Assembly (NCBI RefSeq): GCF_900110875.1
Contig: NZ_FOFM01000002.1
Span: 434,001-498,000, forward strand
Length of the DNA stretch: 64,000 nt
From: Pseudovibrio axinellae
Lineage (GTDB): Bacteria; Pseudomonadota; Alphaproteobacteria; Rhizobiales; Stappiaceae
Direction of reading: 5' to 3'
Below the pieces are notes generated by a model. It was not told where the DNA came from. It did no database searches and was given only the letters and a program-made list of their open reading frames with translations. Numbering within the stretch: position 1 is the stretch's first letter; each line of letters starts with the position of its first letter. Both the position numbers and the translations under genes were made by a program. Shown here in pieces: positions 9,554 through 18,926 of the stretch.

Positions 9554-9979
9554 ATGACGGCAGAAGAAAAAATGACGCTGATTGAAATGTGTGCTCACAA
9601 GGGTATGCGGATGACAGAGCAGCGTCGCGTGATTGCTGATGTAATTCAATCTGCTGAAGATCACCCAGATGTGGAGGAGCTTTACAGAAGAGCTTCCCAG
9701 ATCGATCCGAAGATCTCAATCTCCACAGTCTACCGCACTGTTAAACTTTTTGAAGATTCGGGTATCATTGAACGCCACGATTTCAGAGATGGGCGTTCAC
9801 GGTATGAGACTGTTTCTGATGAACACCACGATCACTTGATTGACCTGCGCTCTGGAGAGGTTATCGAATTTCGGAGCGAAGAGATTGAGAAGATGCAGGA
9901 AGAAGTTGCCCGCAAGCTTGGTTTCAAACTCGTTGATCACCGCTTGGAGCTCTACGGTATTCCGATAGACGAAAAATAG
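9554..9979 (+). CDS. fur: Fur-family metalloregulator (Mur/Fur type)
   Basis: Metal-sensing repressor. It has an N-terminal winged helix (RMTEQRRVIADVI, ISISTVYRTVKLFEDSGIIERHDF) and a C-terminal dimerisation/metal domain with HHDHLIDLRSG. In rhizobia the orthologue in this genomic position mostly senses manganese and is called Mur; which metal applies here cannot be read from sequence. The start is ambiguous: GTG at 9506 has a strong but distant gggagg, ATG at 9545 has TGAGG only three bases away, and ATG at 9554 (MTAEEK, 141 residues) fits the family length best. It precedes plsC by 9 bases and is probably co-transcribed with it. Confidence 0.88.
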   Translation: MTAEEKMTLIEMCAHKGMRMTEQRRVIADVIQSAEDHPDVEELYRRASQIDPKISISTVYRTVKLFEDSGIIERHDFRDGRSRYETVSDEHHDHLIDLRSGEVIEFRSEEIEKMQEEVARKLGFKLVDHRLELYGIPIDEK

Positions 9980-9988
9980 GAATCGCGC

Positions 9989-10804
9989 ATGGCAGCTGTC
10001 AGAGCAGTTTGCACACTTGCTGCACTCACGCTTGTTTCGTTGCTTCTCATTCCTGCTCAGTGGGTGGCAGTGAAGCTGGGTTGGTCGATCCAGCGGAAAA
10101 TTCCTCTGCTCTGGCACAAAACAGCCTCACGTTTGATCGGATTACGGGTTCATCAAACTGGTAAGATGGCAGGCGAACGCCCTCTTTTGGTTGCTGCTAA
10201 TCACTGTTCATGGCTGGATATTGTCGCTCTTGGAAGCACTCAGCCCTTAAGCTTTATTGCAAAGTCCGAAGTGGCCGGATGGCCAGTGTTCGGCATGTTT
10301 GCCAAGCTTCAGCGCACTGTCTTTGTAAACAGGCAGCGAAGAACCGACACTGGGCGTGTCGCTCAGGAAGTTGCCGCACGTATGGCCCAGGGCGATGCAA
10401 TGGTGCTGTTTGCAGAAGGCACCTCCAGCAACGGCAACGAGGTCTTGCCATTTCGCTCAGCCCTTATCGGAGCTGTGCATCAAGCCATGAATGTGGGAGA
10501 GAAAGACGTTGCCTATGTGCAGCCGCTTTCTGTTGCTTACGTGAGGCTGCACGGCATGCCGCTTGGACGCTCTTGGCGCTCCCATGTGGCATGGTATGGT
10601 GATATGGAGCTGGCTGGACATCTCTGGGCAATTATCAAAGAAGGCGGTCTGGACGTTGAGTTGACGTGGGGCGCTCCAATACAGATTGAAAAAGCATCTG
10701 ACCGCAAGCGTTTAACCCGTGAATTGGAGGAACAGGTCAGGGGCATGACCATTGCAGCATTGCAAGGAAACGCCCCCATAGAGAACGTGCAGTCTCAGAC
10801 CTGA
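9989..10804 (+). CDS. plsC: 1-acyl-sn-glycerol-3-phosphate acyltransferase
   Basis: Membrane enzyme that acylates lysophosphatidic acid to phosphatidic acid in phospholipid synthesis. The 271-residue protein has an N-terminal hydrophobic helix (about 6-24), the catalytic HX4D motif as NHCSWLD (His72, Asp77), a motif II around FVNRQRR, and motif III FAEGTSS at 141-147. Similar rhizobial proteins include the ornithine-lipid acyltransferase OlsA, which has the same motifs, so OlsA activity is an alternative. The gene starts 9 bases after the Fur-family gene. Confidence 0.88.
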   Translation: MAAVRAVCTLAALTLVSLLLIPAQWVAVKLGWSIQRKIPLLWHKTASRLIGLRVHQTGKMAGERPLLVAANHCSWLDIVALGSTQPLSFIAKSEVAGWPVFGMFAKLQRTVFVNRQRRTDTGRVAQEVAARMAQGDAMVLFAEGTSSNGNEVLPFRSALIGAVHQAMNVGEKDVAYVQPLSVAYVRLHGMPLGRSWRSHVAWYGDMELAGHLWAIIKEGGLDVELTWGAPIQIEKASDRKRLTRELEEQVRGMTIAALQGNAPIENVQSQT

Positions 10805-10960
10805 TGAAGACAAGGCTTCTCTTTTTGTGAAAAACAGAGTAAAGCTCTCCAAAATTCTGAGAGCGAAGAGTTGACGCTGCTGATAAGTTTGACACGCGCA
10901 CTCAATCGCCAGGCATTGAATGCAGAAGATACAGTAGCTGCAGGTCCACTAGAGGATTTA

Positions 10961-12373
10961 ATGGATAACCTAGTAGAAAATGAAAATCTGAGCCAATCCG
11001 AAAACTCTGCGGAGGCGCTTGAGAAAAACGATGCGACCCGTAAGGTTTTTATCAAAACCTATGGCTGTCAGATGAACGTCTACGATTCCGATCGTATGAA
11101 CGATGCATTGACCAACGATGGTTACGTCAAAACAGAAAGTCCAGATGACGCGGACCTGGTTATCCTGAACACATGCCATATCCGCGAGAAGGCTGCCGAG
11201 AAAGTTTATTCAGAACTTGGCCGTATTCGAAAGCTGAAGGAAGCAAAAGCCAAAAACGGTAAGCAGATGATGGTGTCTGTAGCCGGTTGCGTTGCACAGG
11301 CAGAAGGTGCTGAAATTTCGCGCCGTGCACCGATTGTTGATCTCGTTGTTGGCCCGCAATCCTACCATCGCTTGCCTGATTTGCTGAAGAAGGCAGAAGG
11401 CGGCTCAAAAGTCGTTGAGACTGAGTTCGATATTCAAGACAAGTTTAAACATCTGGCAACGCCTTCCAAGGAAGCTGTTCGCAAGCGCGGGGTCACTGCG
11501 TTTGTGACAATTCAGGAAGGCTGCGATAAATTCTGCACCTTCTGTGTGGTTCCTTACACCCGTGGAGCTGAGGTTTCCCGCAAGGTAGACCAAATCGTCA
11601 TGGAAACCGAGCGCTTGGCAGCAGCTGGTGTCCGTGAAGTGACATTGCTCGGCCAGAATGTAAATGCATGGCATGGAGAAGGCCCGGACGGTCGCGAGTG
11701 GGGACTTGGAGAGCTCTTGTTCCGCCTTGCTGAGATCGATGGTATCAAACGCTTGCGTTATACCACCTCTCATCCACGCGATATGGAAGATAGCCTGATC
11801 GCGGCACATCGCGACCTGGATATTTTGATGCCTTACTTGCACCTGCCGGTTCAGTCTGGTTCTGATGCAATTTTGAAAGCGATGAACCGTAAGCACACCC
11901 GTGATGACTATTTCCGCCTGATTGATCGTATTCGCGAAGCGCGTGGTGATATCGCGCTCTCAGGTGACTTTATTGTCGGTTTCCCGGGGGAGACAGATCA
12001 GGACCATAAGGATACTTTGGATTTGATCCGTCGTGTCACGTACGGGTCTGCATTTTCCTTCAAATATAGCCCTCGTCCAGGCACTCCAGGTGCCACAATC
12101 GAAGAGCAAATTGATGAGCGTGTGAAGTCCGAACGTTTGGCTGAGCTACAGGAATTGCTCAGCACGCAACAAAAAGACTTCAATGCGTCATTGATTGGCA
12201 AAACAATTGATGTACTCTTCGAGAAGGAAGGCCGTAAAGAAGGTCAGCTTGCTGGTCGTTCACCTTGGCTTCAGCCCGTACATGTAAATGCGCCGCGAGA
12301 GCTGTATGGTGAAATCAGATCGGTAGAAATTGTCGCTACAAGCGCAAATAGTCTGGAAGGTTGTCTTGTTTAA
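10961..12373 (+). CDS. miaB: tRNA-2-methylthio-N6-dimethylallyladenosine synthase MiaB
   Basis: Radical-SAM methylthiotransferase for ms2i6A37 of tRNA. From ATG 10961 it has 470 residues. An in-frame TTG at 10871 would add 30 residues, but ATG 10961 has agagg at 10951-10955 and is preferred. Domains: N-terminal UPF0004 with [15 protein letters not shown] and [10 protein letters not shown], a central radical SAM domain with the CxxxCxxC motif in [16 protein letters not shown], and a C-terminal TRAM domain. A second methylthiotransferase, MtaB, is encoded at 51127-52395. Confidence 0.97.
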   Translation: MDNLVENENLSQSENSAEALEKNDATRKVFIKTYGCQMNVYDSDRMNDALTNDGYVKTESPDDADLVILNTCHIREKAAEKVYSELGRIRKLKEAKAKNGKQMMVSVAGCVAQAEGAEISRRAPIVDLVVGPQSYHRLPDLLKKAEGGSKVVETEFDIQDKFKHLATPSKEAVRKRGVTAFVTIQEGCDKFCTFCVVPYTRGAEVSRKVDQIVMETERLAAAGVREVTLLGQNVNAWHGEGPDGREWGLGELLFRLAEIDGIKRLRYTTSHPRDMEDSLIAAHRDLDILMPYLHLPVQSGSDAILKAMNRKHTRDDYFRLIDRIREARGDIALSGDFIVGFPGETDQDHKDTLDLIRRVTYGSAFSFKYSPRPGTPGATIEEQIDERVKSERLAELQELLSTQQKDFNASLIGKTIDVLFEKEGRKEGQLAGRSPWLQPVHVNAPRELYGEIRSVEIVATSANSLEGCLV

Positions 12374-12421
12374 GTGCATGATGCTTTCAGATTCTCGCGC
12401 TAACGCGAACGGAGGCATTAT

Positions 12422-13513
12422 TTGAAGGGCAGAGCCCAGACAACGTCCGCTTCAAGGGCGGCCACGCGCCCCATTGCTGCATCTGATATGATGCATGTGG
12501 TGTTGGCATTCGAAGACAATAGACTTGTCAGTGATCTGTTTGGTCAGTTCGACCAAAACCTTGCGCTGATCGAACAGCGTTTGGCTGTTGAGGCGATCGC
12601 GCACGGCAATCAGGTCACCATTCGCGGTAATAAAACCTCCACAGGGCAAGCTAAGCTTGCTCTGGAGTCGCTCTATACACGACTTCAGGGAGGACACGAT
12701 ATCACTCCCGGTGACGTAGATGGGGCAATCCGCTTGGCAGAAGTTGCAGAAGCGCAGCTTTCACTGCCAACAATGGAACCTAAGTCCCGTATGGCCTTCG
12801 CGCAGATTGCAACACGTCGTAAGACGCTTGTTGCGCGCACTGCTGCGCAAGACGCATATATAAGGGCGATGGATCGATCTGACCTGACATTCGGCGTTGG
12901 TCCTGCAGGCACCGGTAAGACGTTTCTGGCAGTTGCCTATGCAGCAGCTTTGCTTGAACGTGGTGAAATTGACCGTATGATTTTGTCTCGTCCTGCTGTT
13001 GAAGCTGGCGAAAGACTGGGTTTCCTTCCAGGCGACATGAAAGAAAAGGTCGATCCTTATCTACGCCCGCTTTACGATGGTCTCAACGAGATGATGCCAC
13101 CGGAAAAGCTGGAGCGCGGGCTGGAAAGCGGCATGATTGAGGTCGCCCCGCTAGCATTTATGCGTGGACGTACTTTGTCGAATGCCGTGGTCATCCTCGA
13201 CGAGGCGCAGAACACCACAACAATGCAGATGAAGATGTTTCTGACGCGCTTGGGTGAAAACTCCAAGATGATTGTGACTGGTGATCCAAGTCAGGTCGAT
13301 CTACCAGCCGGCCAGATGTCTGGTTTGCGTGAAGCAATGAAGATCCTAGATGGTGTAGAAGGCATTTCTCGGGTTACCTTCACAGAAACAGATGTTGTTC
13401 GTCACGAACTCGTAGGACGCATTGTAAGTGCATATGACAACGAAAGTCGCCAGAGACTGGAAGCTAAAGAACGCAGGCAGGCTGCAGAAGCTGCCCAAGA
13501 TAATAAAGAATAG
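12422..13513 (+). CDS. phoH: PhoH family ATPase
   Basis: 363 residues. The start is TTG 12422, supported by ggagg at 12411-12415 with six bases spacing; no ATG is as well placed. An N-terminal KH-like portion is followed by the PhoH P-loop NTPase with Walker A GPAGTGKT at about 160-167 and Walker B VVILDEAQN at about 256-264. PhoH-like proteins (PhoL in E. coli) are often encoded beside ybeY, as here, and are thought to act in RNA or ribosome metabolism, perhaps as helicases. The ybeY start lies 9 bases downstream. Confidence 0.93.
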   Translation: MKGRAQTTSASRAATRPIAASDMMHVVLAFEDNRLVSDLFGQFDQNLALIEQRLAVEAIAHGNQVTIRGNKTSTGQAKLALESLYTRLQGGHDITPGDVDGAIRLAEVAEAQLSLPTMEPKSRMAFAQIATRRKTLVARTAAQDAYIRAMDRSDLTFGVGPAGTGKTFLAVAYAAALLERGEIDRMILSRPAVEAGERLGFLPGDMKEKVDPYLRPLYDGLNEMMPPEKLERGLESGMIEVAPLAFMRGRTLSNAVVILDEAQNTTTMQMKMFLTRLGENSKMIVTGDPSQVDLPAGQMSGLREAMKILDGVEGISRVTFTETDVVRHELVGRIVSAYDNESRQRLEAKERRQAAEAAQDNKE

Positions 13514-13522
13514 GCTCCCGGA

Positions 13523-14035
13523 ATGGATCTAAGTGCTGCTTGTCCGGTTCACATTGACCTGCTGATTGAAGCTGGTGATTGGGAAAGTGAAGAAATGTTG
13601 GAGACGATTGCGACAAAGGCAATCGAAGCCGCGTTTTCGACGAGTGACTTGAGTGTCATTGAAAACACCGAAGTGTCCCTTGTCTTTACAGATGATGCCC
13701 ATATTCAGGAACTGAATAAGATGTGGCGGCAAAAAGACAAGCCTACGAATGTTCTTTCGTTTCCTGGAGACGATAAGGAAGAGCCCCCATATGGCCCGTT
13801 ATTGGGTGATATTATTATTGCAAAAGAGACACTAAAGCGCGAAGCTGTAGAACTTGATATTCCATTTGAACACCATCTGACTCACTTGATTGTTCATGGA
13901 ACCCTTCATCTTTTTGGATATGATCACCAAATAGATGAAGAAGCTGAGGAAATGGAAGCTGAGGAACGCCTGATTTTGGCAAAGCTCCAAATCCCGGACC
14001 CATACAAAGATGCGCCGTTAAAGGCAGATAACTGA
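13523..14035 (+). CDS. ybeY: Endoribonuclease YbeY (rRNA maturation factor)
   Basis: 170-residue zinc endoribonuclease for 16S rRNA 3'-end maturation and ribosome quality control. The metal motif HxxxHxxxxxH is complete in HLIVHGTLHLFGYDH (about residues 121-135 region). The NVLSFP segment expected in the family is present, as is LGDIIIAKET. It sits between phoH and corC, the standard order. Length is near that of rhizobial homologues. Confidence 0.95.
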   Translation: MDLSAACPVHIDLLIEAGDWESEEMLETIATKAIEAAFSTSDLSVIENTEVSLVFTDDAHIQELNKMWRQKDKPTNVLSFPGDDKEEPPYGPLLGDIIIAKETLKREAVELDIPFEHHLTHLIVHGTLHLFGYDHQIDEEAEEMEAEERLILAKLQIPDPYKDAPLKADN

Positions 14036-14077
14036 TACCCCCTTAGTCATTGGGACGATAGGGAGCACGAGAGAGAG

Positions 14078-15238
14078 ATGAACCCGGAACCTCGAAGTAC
14101 AGAAGGTGCAAGCACCCCCGTTCAGGCAGAAACAGCAGAAACAGCAGAACCTGCAAGTAGTACCGGCACCGATTTTGCCGAAGATACTTCTGAGCCACAA
14201 ACGATGAGGCCTGGTATTTGGACCAGGCTGAAACCAAAACTGAATCTGTTCAGGGCGGTGCGAAGAAGTGCGGCCGTTTCATTGCGCGAAAATTTGGAGG
14301 ATGAGCTCGCTCGTGGCGGTGAGGGGGCGGATGCAGCCTTCACTATGGACGAACGTGAGCTTCTGACAAACATTCTCAAGATGCGTGAATCTCGAGTTGA
14401 AGACGTCATGATCCCGAGGGCTGACATTGAGGCTGTGGAAGACACAACCACAATCGGGGAAGTGATGGCTTTGTTCCAGGCTTCTGGCCACTCACGCATG
14501 CCAGTCTATCATGACAACCTCGATGACCCCCGTGGAATGGTTCACATCAAGGACCTGATGTCCTATTTTGTTGAGCTGGCGGTGAAGGCCAAACAGAACG
14601 ACTTGCCTGTCACGATTGTGAACCTTGAAAAAACTTCTGCTGAGAAAAGTGCGGAAGAAAAAGCACTCTTGGATCTGTCATGTGTTGACCTTTCAACGCC
14701 GCTGAATGCGACAGGCCTGATCAGGCCTTTGCACTTTGTGCCCCCTTCCATGTCGTCGTCCGATCTTATGAAAAAGATGCAGGTTACCCGTGTTCAGATG
14801 GCGCTGGTAATTGATGAGTACGGCGGAACCGATGGCCTCGTTTCTCTTGAAGATATCGTCGAGACCGTTGTTGGCGATATTGAAGACGAGCATGATAAGG
14901 ACGAAGAAGAGCTTATCGTAACAGAGAGCCCCGGCATCTGGGTTGTCGATCCGCGTATTGATCTGGAAGATCTTCAGGAAGAGCTTGGAGCAGATTTTAA
15001 GGTCGGTGAGGAGCAGACGGAGGAAGTCGACACTCTCGGCGGTTTGTTGTTCTCTATTCTGGATAGGGTGCCCGTCAGAGGTGAGCTGATCATCGATAAA
15101 AGCCTCCCGGCTTTCGAATTTGAAGTCCTGGATGCTGACTTGAGGCGAATTAAGCGCCTTCGTATTTTAAAACGTCGGGTAGATCAGCGTACAGCGGTAC
15201 AACGTATGCGGCCGCGCCGACCTGAGGCTGCGGAATAA
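14078..15238 (+). CDS. corC: CBS-domain protein of the CorC/HlyC (TlyC) family
   Basis: 386 residues. An acidic low-complexity N-terminus of about 55 residues precedes a conserved block MRESRVEDVMIPRADIEAV, two CBS domains at about 110-165 and 215-270, and a C-terminal CorC_HlyC domain (about 285-360) with VDTLGGLLFSIL. It lacks the membrane DUF21 domain, so it is the soluble form. CorC in enterobacteria is linked to magnesium/cobalt efflux, while rhizobial copies are annotated as TlyC hemolysin-like; the true role is unsettled. Position between ybeY and lnt is conserved in bacteria. Confidence 0.9.
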   Translation: MNPEPRSTEGASTPVQAETAETAEPASSTGTDFAEDTSEPQTMRPGIWTRLKPKLNLFRAVRRSAAVSLRENLEDELARGGEGADAAFTMDERELLTNILKMRESRVEDVMIPRADIEAVEDTTTIGEVMALFQASGHSRMPVYHDNLDDPRGMVHIKDLMSYFVELAVKAKQNDLPVTIVNLEKTSAEKSAEEKALLDLSCVDLSTPLNATGLIRPLHFVPPSMSSSDLMKKMQVTRVQMALVIDEYGGTDGLVSLEDIVETVVGDIEDEHDKDEEELIVTESPGIWVVDPRIDLEDLQEELGADFKVGEEQTEEVDTLGGLLFSILDRVPVRGELIIDKSLPAFEFEVLDADLRRIKRLRILKRRVDQRTAVQRMRPRRPEAAE

Positions 15239-15283
15239 GATTGAAATCACCACGGTTTTATCTTTGACATTTTGGAGAGGGAA

Positions 15284-16891
15284 ATGGTCTCTGCCATTGA
15301 TAAACCTCGAGCTCTGATAAGTAGTATTAGAGGGGTATCAGGGTGGAGACGCGCACTTCTAGCGTTTGCAGGGGGAGCACTAGCTGCCTTTGCCTTCCCC
15401 CCTTTTGGTGCCTTCCCACTACTATGGCTGTCCTTGCCCCTGCTCATCGTTCTTCTTGATGGAGCAAAAGCACAAACCGCGCAGCGAAAAGCCCGCTTTC
15501 TCTCATTCTTTTGTGTTTCCTGGGCGTTTTTCTTTGGATTTTTTCTGGTTGGACTCTTCTGGATCGCTGAAGCGTTTCTGGTAGACGCCAAGAGTTATGC
15601 GTGGATGATACCCATTGCCTTGTTCTCCCTGCCTGGTGGACTTGCACTCATTCCTGCTCTGATGATTGGAGCGGCATCCCTTTTTTGGGGCGAAGGACTG
15701 CGCCGAATTCTGGTTTTTGTGGTTGTTCTTGTGCTCTCCAATTGGGTGCGCGGCCACATCCTCAGCGGCTTTCCTTGGAATGTATGGGGCTACGCTTTCG
15801 CAGAAAACCTGATGCTGATGCAGAGCTTCTCTGCATTGGGTATTTACGGCGTTGGTTTTCTGGTTGCGTTTCTTTTTTCCATGCCAGTGGTGTTTATAGC
15901 GAAGATAGGCAAGGAGAGCGTTGCATATATCGCTACGTGTGCCGTTATTTGGGCGGGGCTTGTTGTTTACGGCGTGGAGAGATTGCAACTCCCTCAGCAG
16001 ACGGTTGCGGGTCTCAGGGTGCTGGTTATACAGCCCAATGTGCCCCAGGCCGACAAATGGAAGCCAGAGAACCGGGAAAGGTTGCTCCCGCTATATCTAC
16101 AACAGACCAAAGAGGCCCTTTCTGAGCGCGCGAATACTGGTGAGACACTGATTTTTTGGCCTGAATCGGCTTTTCCGTTCCTGTTAGATGAGGAGGAAGG
16201 TGCCTTAGAAGCGATTGGAACGGCACTTCCAGAGCATACAACGTTGATTACTGGTGGTATTCGAAGAGAAATCTCTGCGAACGGGAACCGGTTTTTTAAC
16301 AGTACTTTTGTTGTATCGCACGAAGGTGCACTTATAGATATCTATGACAAAGTGCGTTTAGTGCCATTTGGTGAGTACTTGCCGATGCGTTGGTTGTTAC
16401 AATCCATTGGTGTGGAACGTTTGGTTCCTGCTCCTGCGGACTTTACTGCTGGGGCGCAACATGAGAAAATAGATTTAAATAATTCATTTAAAATCCAGCC
16501 ACTGATTTGTTATGAAGCAATCTTTCCGCAAACGATCCTTCCAGAATCTGAACGCCCTAATTTGCTTGTAAACCTAACAAATGATGGTTGGTTTGGCGAA
16601 ACGGCAGGTCCTTATCAACATTTTGCGCAGGCAAGAGTTAGAGCAGTTGAACAGGGTGTGCCGTTGGTGCGCGCAGCCAATACTGGTATTTCCGGTCTAG
16701 TAGATTCGAATGGTAGAATACTCGCAGAAGTTGTTTTAAATAAAAAAGGTAGTTTCGACGGCGAATTGCCTAAAATACTAAGACCGACCCTTTACGTACG
16801 GGTGAGTGATTCAATTTTTTGGGGAATTATTCTATTAGTTGTTAGTCTCCTATTGGTGATGGAGAAATTATTACCTACGCGTAGAGATTGA
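15284..16891 (+). CDS. lnt: Apolipoprotein N-acyltransferase
   Basis: Inner-membrane enzyme adding the third acyl chain to lipoproteins. The ATG at 15284 follows ggagagg and is preferred over the in-frame TTG at 15272; this gives 535 residues. About six transmembrane helices fill residues 20-215, followed by the periplasmic nitrilase-like domain with the Glu-Lys-Cys triad visible in FWPESAFPF, IYDKVRLVPFGEYLP and LICYEAIFP, and a final anchor helix. The last third, from about 16450, is clearly richer in AT codons (AAT, TTA, AAA) than the first part, although the frame and motifs are intact. Confidence 0.96.
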   Translation: MVSAIDKPRALISSIRGVSGWRRALLAFAGGALAAFAFPPFGAFPLLWLSLPLLIVLLDGAKAQTAQRKARFLSFFCVSWAFFFGFFLVGLFWIAEAFLVDAKSYAWMIPIALFSLPGGLALIPALMIGAASLFWGEGLRRILVFVVVLVLSNWVRGHILSGFPWNVWGYAFAENLMLMQSFSALGIYGVGFLVAFLFSMPVVFIAKIGKESVAYIATCAVIWAGLVVYGVERLQLPQQTVAGLRVLVIQPNVPQADKWKPENRERLLPLYLQQTKEALSERANTGETLIFWPESAFPFLLDEEEGALEAIGTALPEHTTLITGGIRREISANGNRFFNSTFVVSHEGALIDIYDKVRLVPFGEYLPMRWLLQSIGVERLVPAPADFTAGAQHEKIDLNNSFKIQPLICYEAIFPQTILPESERPNLLVNLTNDGWFGETAGPYQHFAQARVRAVEQGVPLVRAANTGISGLVDSNGRILAEVVLNKKGSFDGELPKILRPTLYVRVSDSIFWGIILLVVSLLLVMEKLLPTRRD

Positions 16892-16929
16892 CGAATGCAC
16901 CCAAATATCGTCATCTAATACACGTAAAG

Positions 16930-16966
16930 GTTTTCCTCTCACTTGTGAGTTTGAGTGAGGAGAAAC
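16930..16966. terminator. Imperfect hairpin after lnt
   Basis: Arms reading gttttcctctcact and agtgaggagaaac pair with one mismatch, one bulge and a G-T pair around a short loop, ending in ttat. A second small stem (gcctca/tgaggc, 16986-17000) follows. Together they probably mark the end of the lnt transcript, but no real T-tract is present. Confidence 0.45.
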
Positions 16967-17129
16967 TTATGGGCCTGCGGCCGATGCCTCACGCTGAGGC
17001 TGCTTTGGCAACTGTCAAAATGCAGGTTTGATGAATTGCGTTCTTGCGAGAGTTGCTGAATTGTACTCTCGTTTCAATAAAAACCCACGGTAAGGCACCG
17101 TAAAAAACCAAAGAAGAGGGCCTTTGATA

Positions 17130-17537
17130 ATGCCCAGCAAAAAAGCACCAAACCCTATCGACATACATGTCGGCAGCAGAGTCCGCTTGCGCCGCATGAT
17201 GCTTGGCATGAGTCAGGAAAAACTTGGTGAGAGCCTCGGTATTACATTTCAGCAGATCCAAAAGTACGAAAAAGGGACAAACCGGATTGGTGCGAGCCGT
17301 TTGCAGCACATCGCAACCATCTTGAAAGTGCCTGTAGCCTTTTTCTTCGAAGATGCGCCAGGCACACCGGATGAGACGCCAGGGGTTGGTGATAACCCAC
17401 AGACAACCTATGTTGTCGACTTCCTGTCATCTTCTGACGGTTTGGCTCTAAACAAGGCTTTTGTGCGCATTGAGAACCCGAAAGTTCGTAAAAAAGTCGT
17501 CGAACTTGTGAAGAGTATTGCTGGGGATGAAGAGTGA
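17130..17537 (+). CDS. XRE-family transcriptional regulator (PhrR-like)
   Basis: 135 residues from ATG 17130, preceded by agaagaggg; an in-frame TTG six bases upstream adds only two residues. A Cro/CI helix-turn-helix covers about 12-68 (RLRRMMLGMSQEKLGESLGI, then QIQKYEKGTNRIGASRL). The C-terminal half has no enzyme motif. Rhizobial genomes carry a closely similar regulator beside metK, named phrR in Sinorhizobium for its induction by low pH and other stresses. I infer orthology from context and pattern, hence no symbol. Confidence 0.85.
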   Translation: MPSKKAPNPIDIHVGSRVRLRRMMLGMSQEKLGESLGITFQQIQKYEKGTNRIGASRLQHIATILKVPVAFFFEDAPGTPDETPGVGDNPQTTYVVDFLSSSDGLALNKAFVRIENPKVRKKVVELVKSIAGDEE

Positions 17538-17625
17538 GCTTGGGACCAGTAAATTTCGCATTTCTCTTGCAATTTTGATCTAAATCCCTTGACGTAACCG
17601 ACATTCCTTGTTTGATGTAAAGCTG

Positions 17626-17650
17626 GAAGCGACGGAGATGCCGTCGCTTC
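17626..17650 (+). promoter_or_regulatory. Hairpin in the metK leader
   Basis: A perfect 10-bp stem (gaagcgacgg / ccgtcgcttc) with a 5-base loop agatg lies 35 bases upstream of the metK ATG. A TTGACG at 17589-17594 with gatgta 19 bases on could be the promoter, leaving a very short leader. Alphaproteobacterial metK can be under SAM riboswitches, but I cannot match this leader to the SAM-II or SAM/SAH consensus as I remember them. Confidence 0.5.
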
Positions 17651-17684
17651 GACCATATTTATCTTCCCAGAAGGACGTTTGCCA

Positions 17685-18869
17685 ATGGCTCGTCAGAACT
17701 ATGTGTTCACGTCGGAATCGGTTTCAGAAGGCCATCCCGACAAGGTTTGCGATCGCGTATCAGATACGATTGTAGACGCATTTCTAAAGGAAATGCCAGA
17801 AGCCCGCGTGGCTTGTGAAACTCTTGCAACAACGAATAAACTCGTTATTGCAGGCGAAACTCGCGGCCCAGCTATTCTTACAAATGAATATCTGGCGCAC
17901 ATCGCCCGTCTCGCCGTCAAGGATATCGGTTACTCTCAAGCAGGGTTTAACTGGAAAGACCTTGATGTTCAGGTCCTTCTTCATGGGCAGTCCGCTGATA
18001 TTGCGCAGGGCGTAGATGCAGCCGGCAACAAAGATGAAGGTGCCGGGGATCAGGGCATTATGTTCGGTTACGCATGCCGCGAAACTGATGAGTTGATGCC
18101 AGCTCCAATCCTGTATTCGCATAAGATTTTGCGCCTGCTTGCAGATGCACGCAAATCAGGCAATGAGCCTTCGCTCGGTCCCGATGCAAAAAGCCAGGTG
18201 TCCATTCGCTATGAAGATGGCAAGCCGGTAGAGGCGACGTCCATTGTGCTGTCCACTCAGCATCTGGACGAAACCATGACGTCTGATGATGTGCGTTCTG
18301 TGGTTGAGCCATACATCCGCGCAGCACTGCCGCGTGACTGGGTAACCAACAATACAATCTGGCACATCAACCCGACGGGTAAGTTCGTAATCGGTGGTCC
18401 TGATGGCGATTGTGGTCTCACGGGCCGCAAAATCATCGTTGATACCTATGGCGGTGCAGCTCCTCATGGTGGTGGTGCCTTCTCTGGTAAGGATCCAACC
18501 AAGGTGGACCGTTCAGCTGCTTACGCTGCACGTTACCTCGCGAAAAACGTTGTCGCTGCAGATCTGGCTGATAAATGTACCATTCAGCTCTCCTACGCTA
18601 TCGGTGTTGCAGAGCCACAATCCGTCTTCGTAAACCTGCACGGCACAGGCCGAATTGAAGGCGAACGGGTTGAGGCAGCAATTCGCGAAGTTATGAGTTT
18701 GACGCCGCGCGGAATTCGCGAGCACCTTAGCTTGAATAAGCCAATTTACGCGCGCACAGCAGCTTATGGTCACTTTGGCCGAGAGGCTGAAGGTGATGGT
18801 GGTTTCTCTTGGGAGAAAATCGACCTTGTCCATAACCTACGTGATGCTGTAGAGAAAGCCTACGCTTAA
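17685..18869 (+). CDS. metK: S-adenosylmethionine synthetase
   Basis: Makes SAM from methionine and ATP. The ATG at 17685 (MARQNYVF) follows aagga and is preferred over the TTG at 17679; 394 residues result. Three-domain family protein with [20 protein letters not shown] at the N-terminus, the hexapeptide loop GAGDQG in [14 protein letters not shown], and the phosphate loop [19 protein letters not shown]. Length and motifs are normal. It is followed by trmB after a hairpin terminator, the usual rhizobial order. Confidence 0.98.
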   Translation: MARQNYVFTSESVSEGHPDKVCDRVSDTIVDAFLKEMPEARVACETLATTNKLVIAGETRGPAILTNEYLAHIARLAVKDIGYSQAGFNWKDLDVQVLLHGQSADIAQGVDAAGNKDEGAGDQGIMFGYACRETDELMPAPILYSHKILRLLADARKSGNEPSLGPDAKSQVSIRYEDGKPVEATSIVLSTQHLDETMTSDDVRSVVEPYIRAALPRDWVTNNTIWHINPTGKFVIGGPDGDCGLTGRKIIVDTYGGAAPHGGGAFSGKDPTKVDRSAAYAARYLAKNVVAADLADKCTIQLSYAIGVAEPQSVFVNLHGTGRIEGERVEAAIREVMSLTPRGIREHLSLNKPIYARTAAYGHFGREAEGDGGFSWEKIDLVHNLRDAVEKAYA

Positions 18870-18893
18870 CCTCTAACGCTAGAGAATGAATAG

Positions 18894-18925
18894 CTGGCCG
18901 GGGCGACCTCTGGCCAGTTTTTATT
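18894..18925 (+). terminator. Terminator after metK
   Basis: A 6-bp stem ctggcc/ggccag (18894-18899 with 18912-18917) is followed by tttttattta. It ends just before the trmB start, so read-through or a promoter overlapping the hairpin is needed for trmB expression. Confidence 0.65.
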
Positions 18926-18926
18926 T

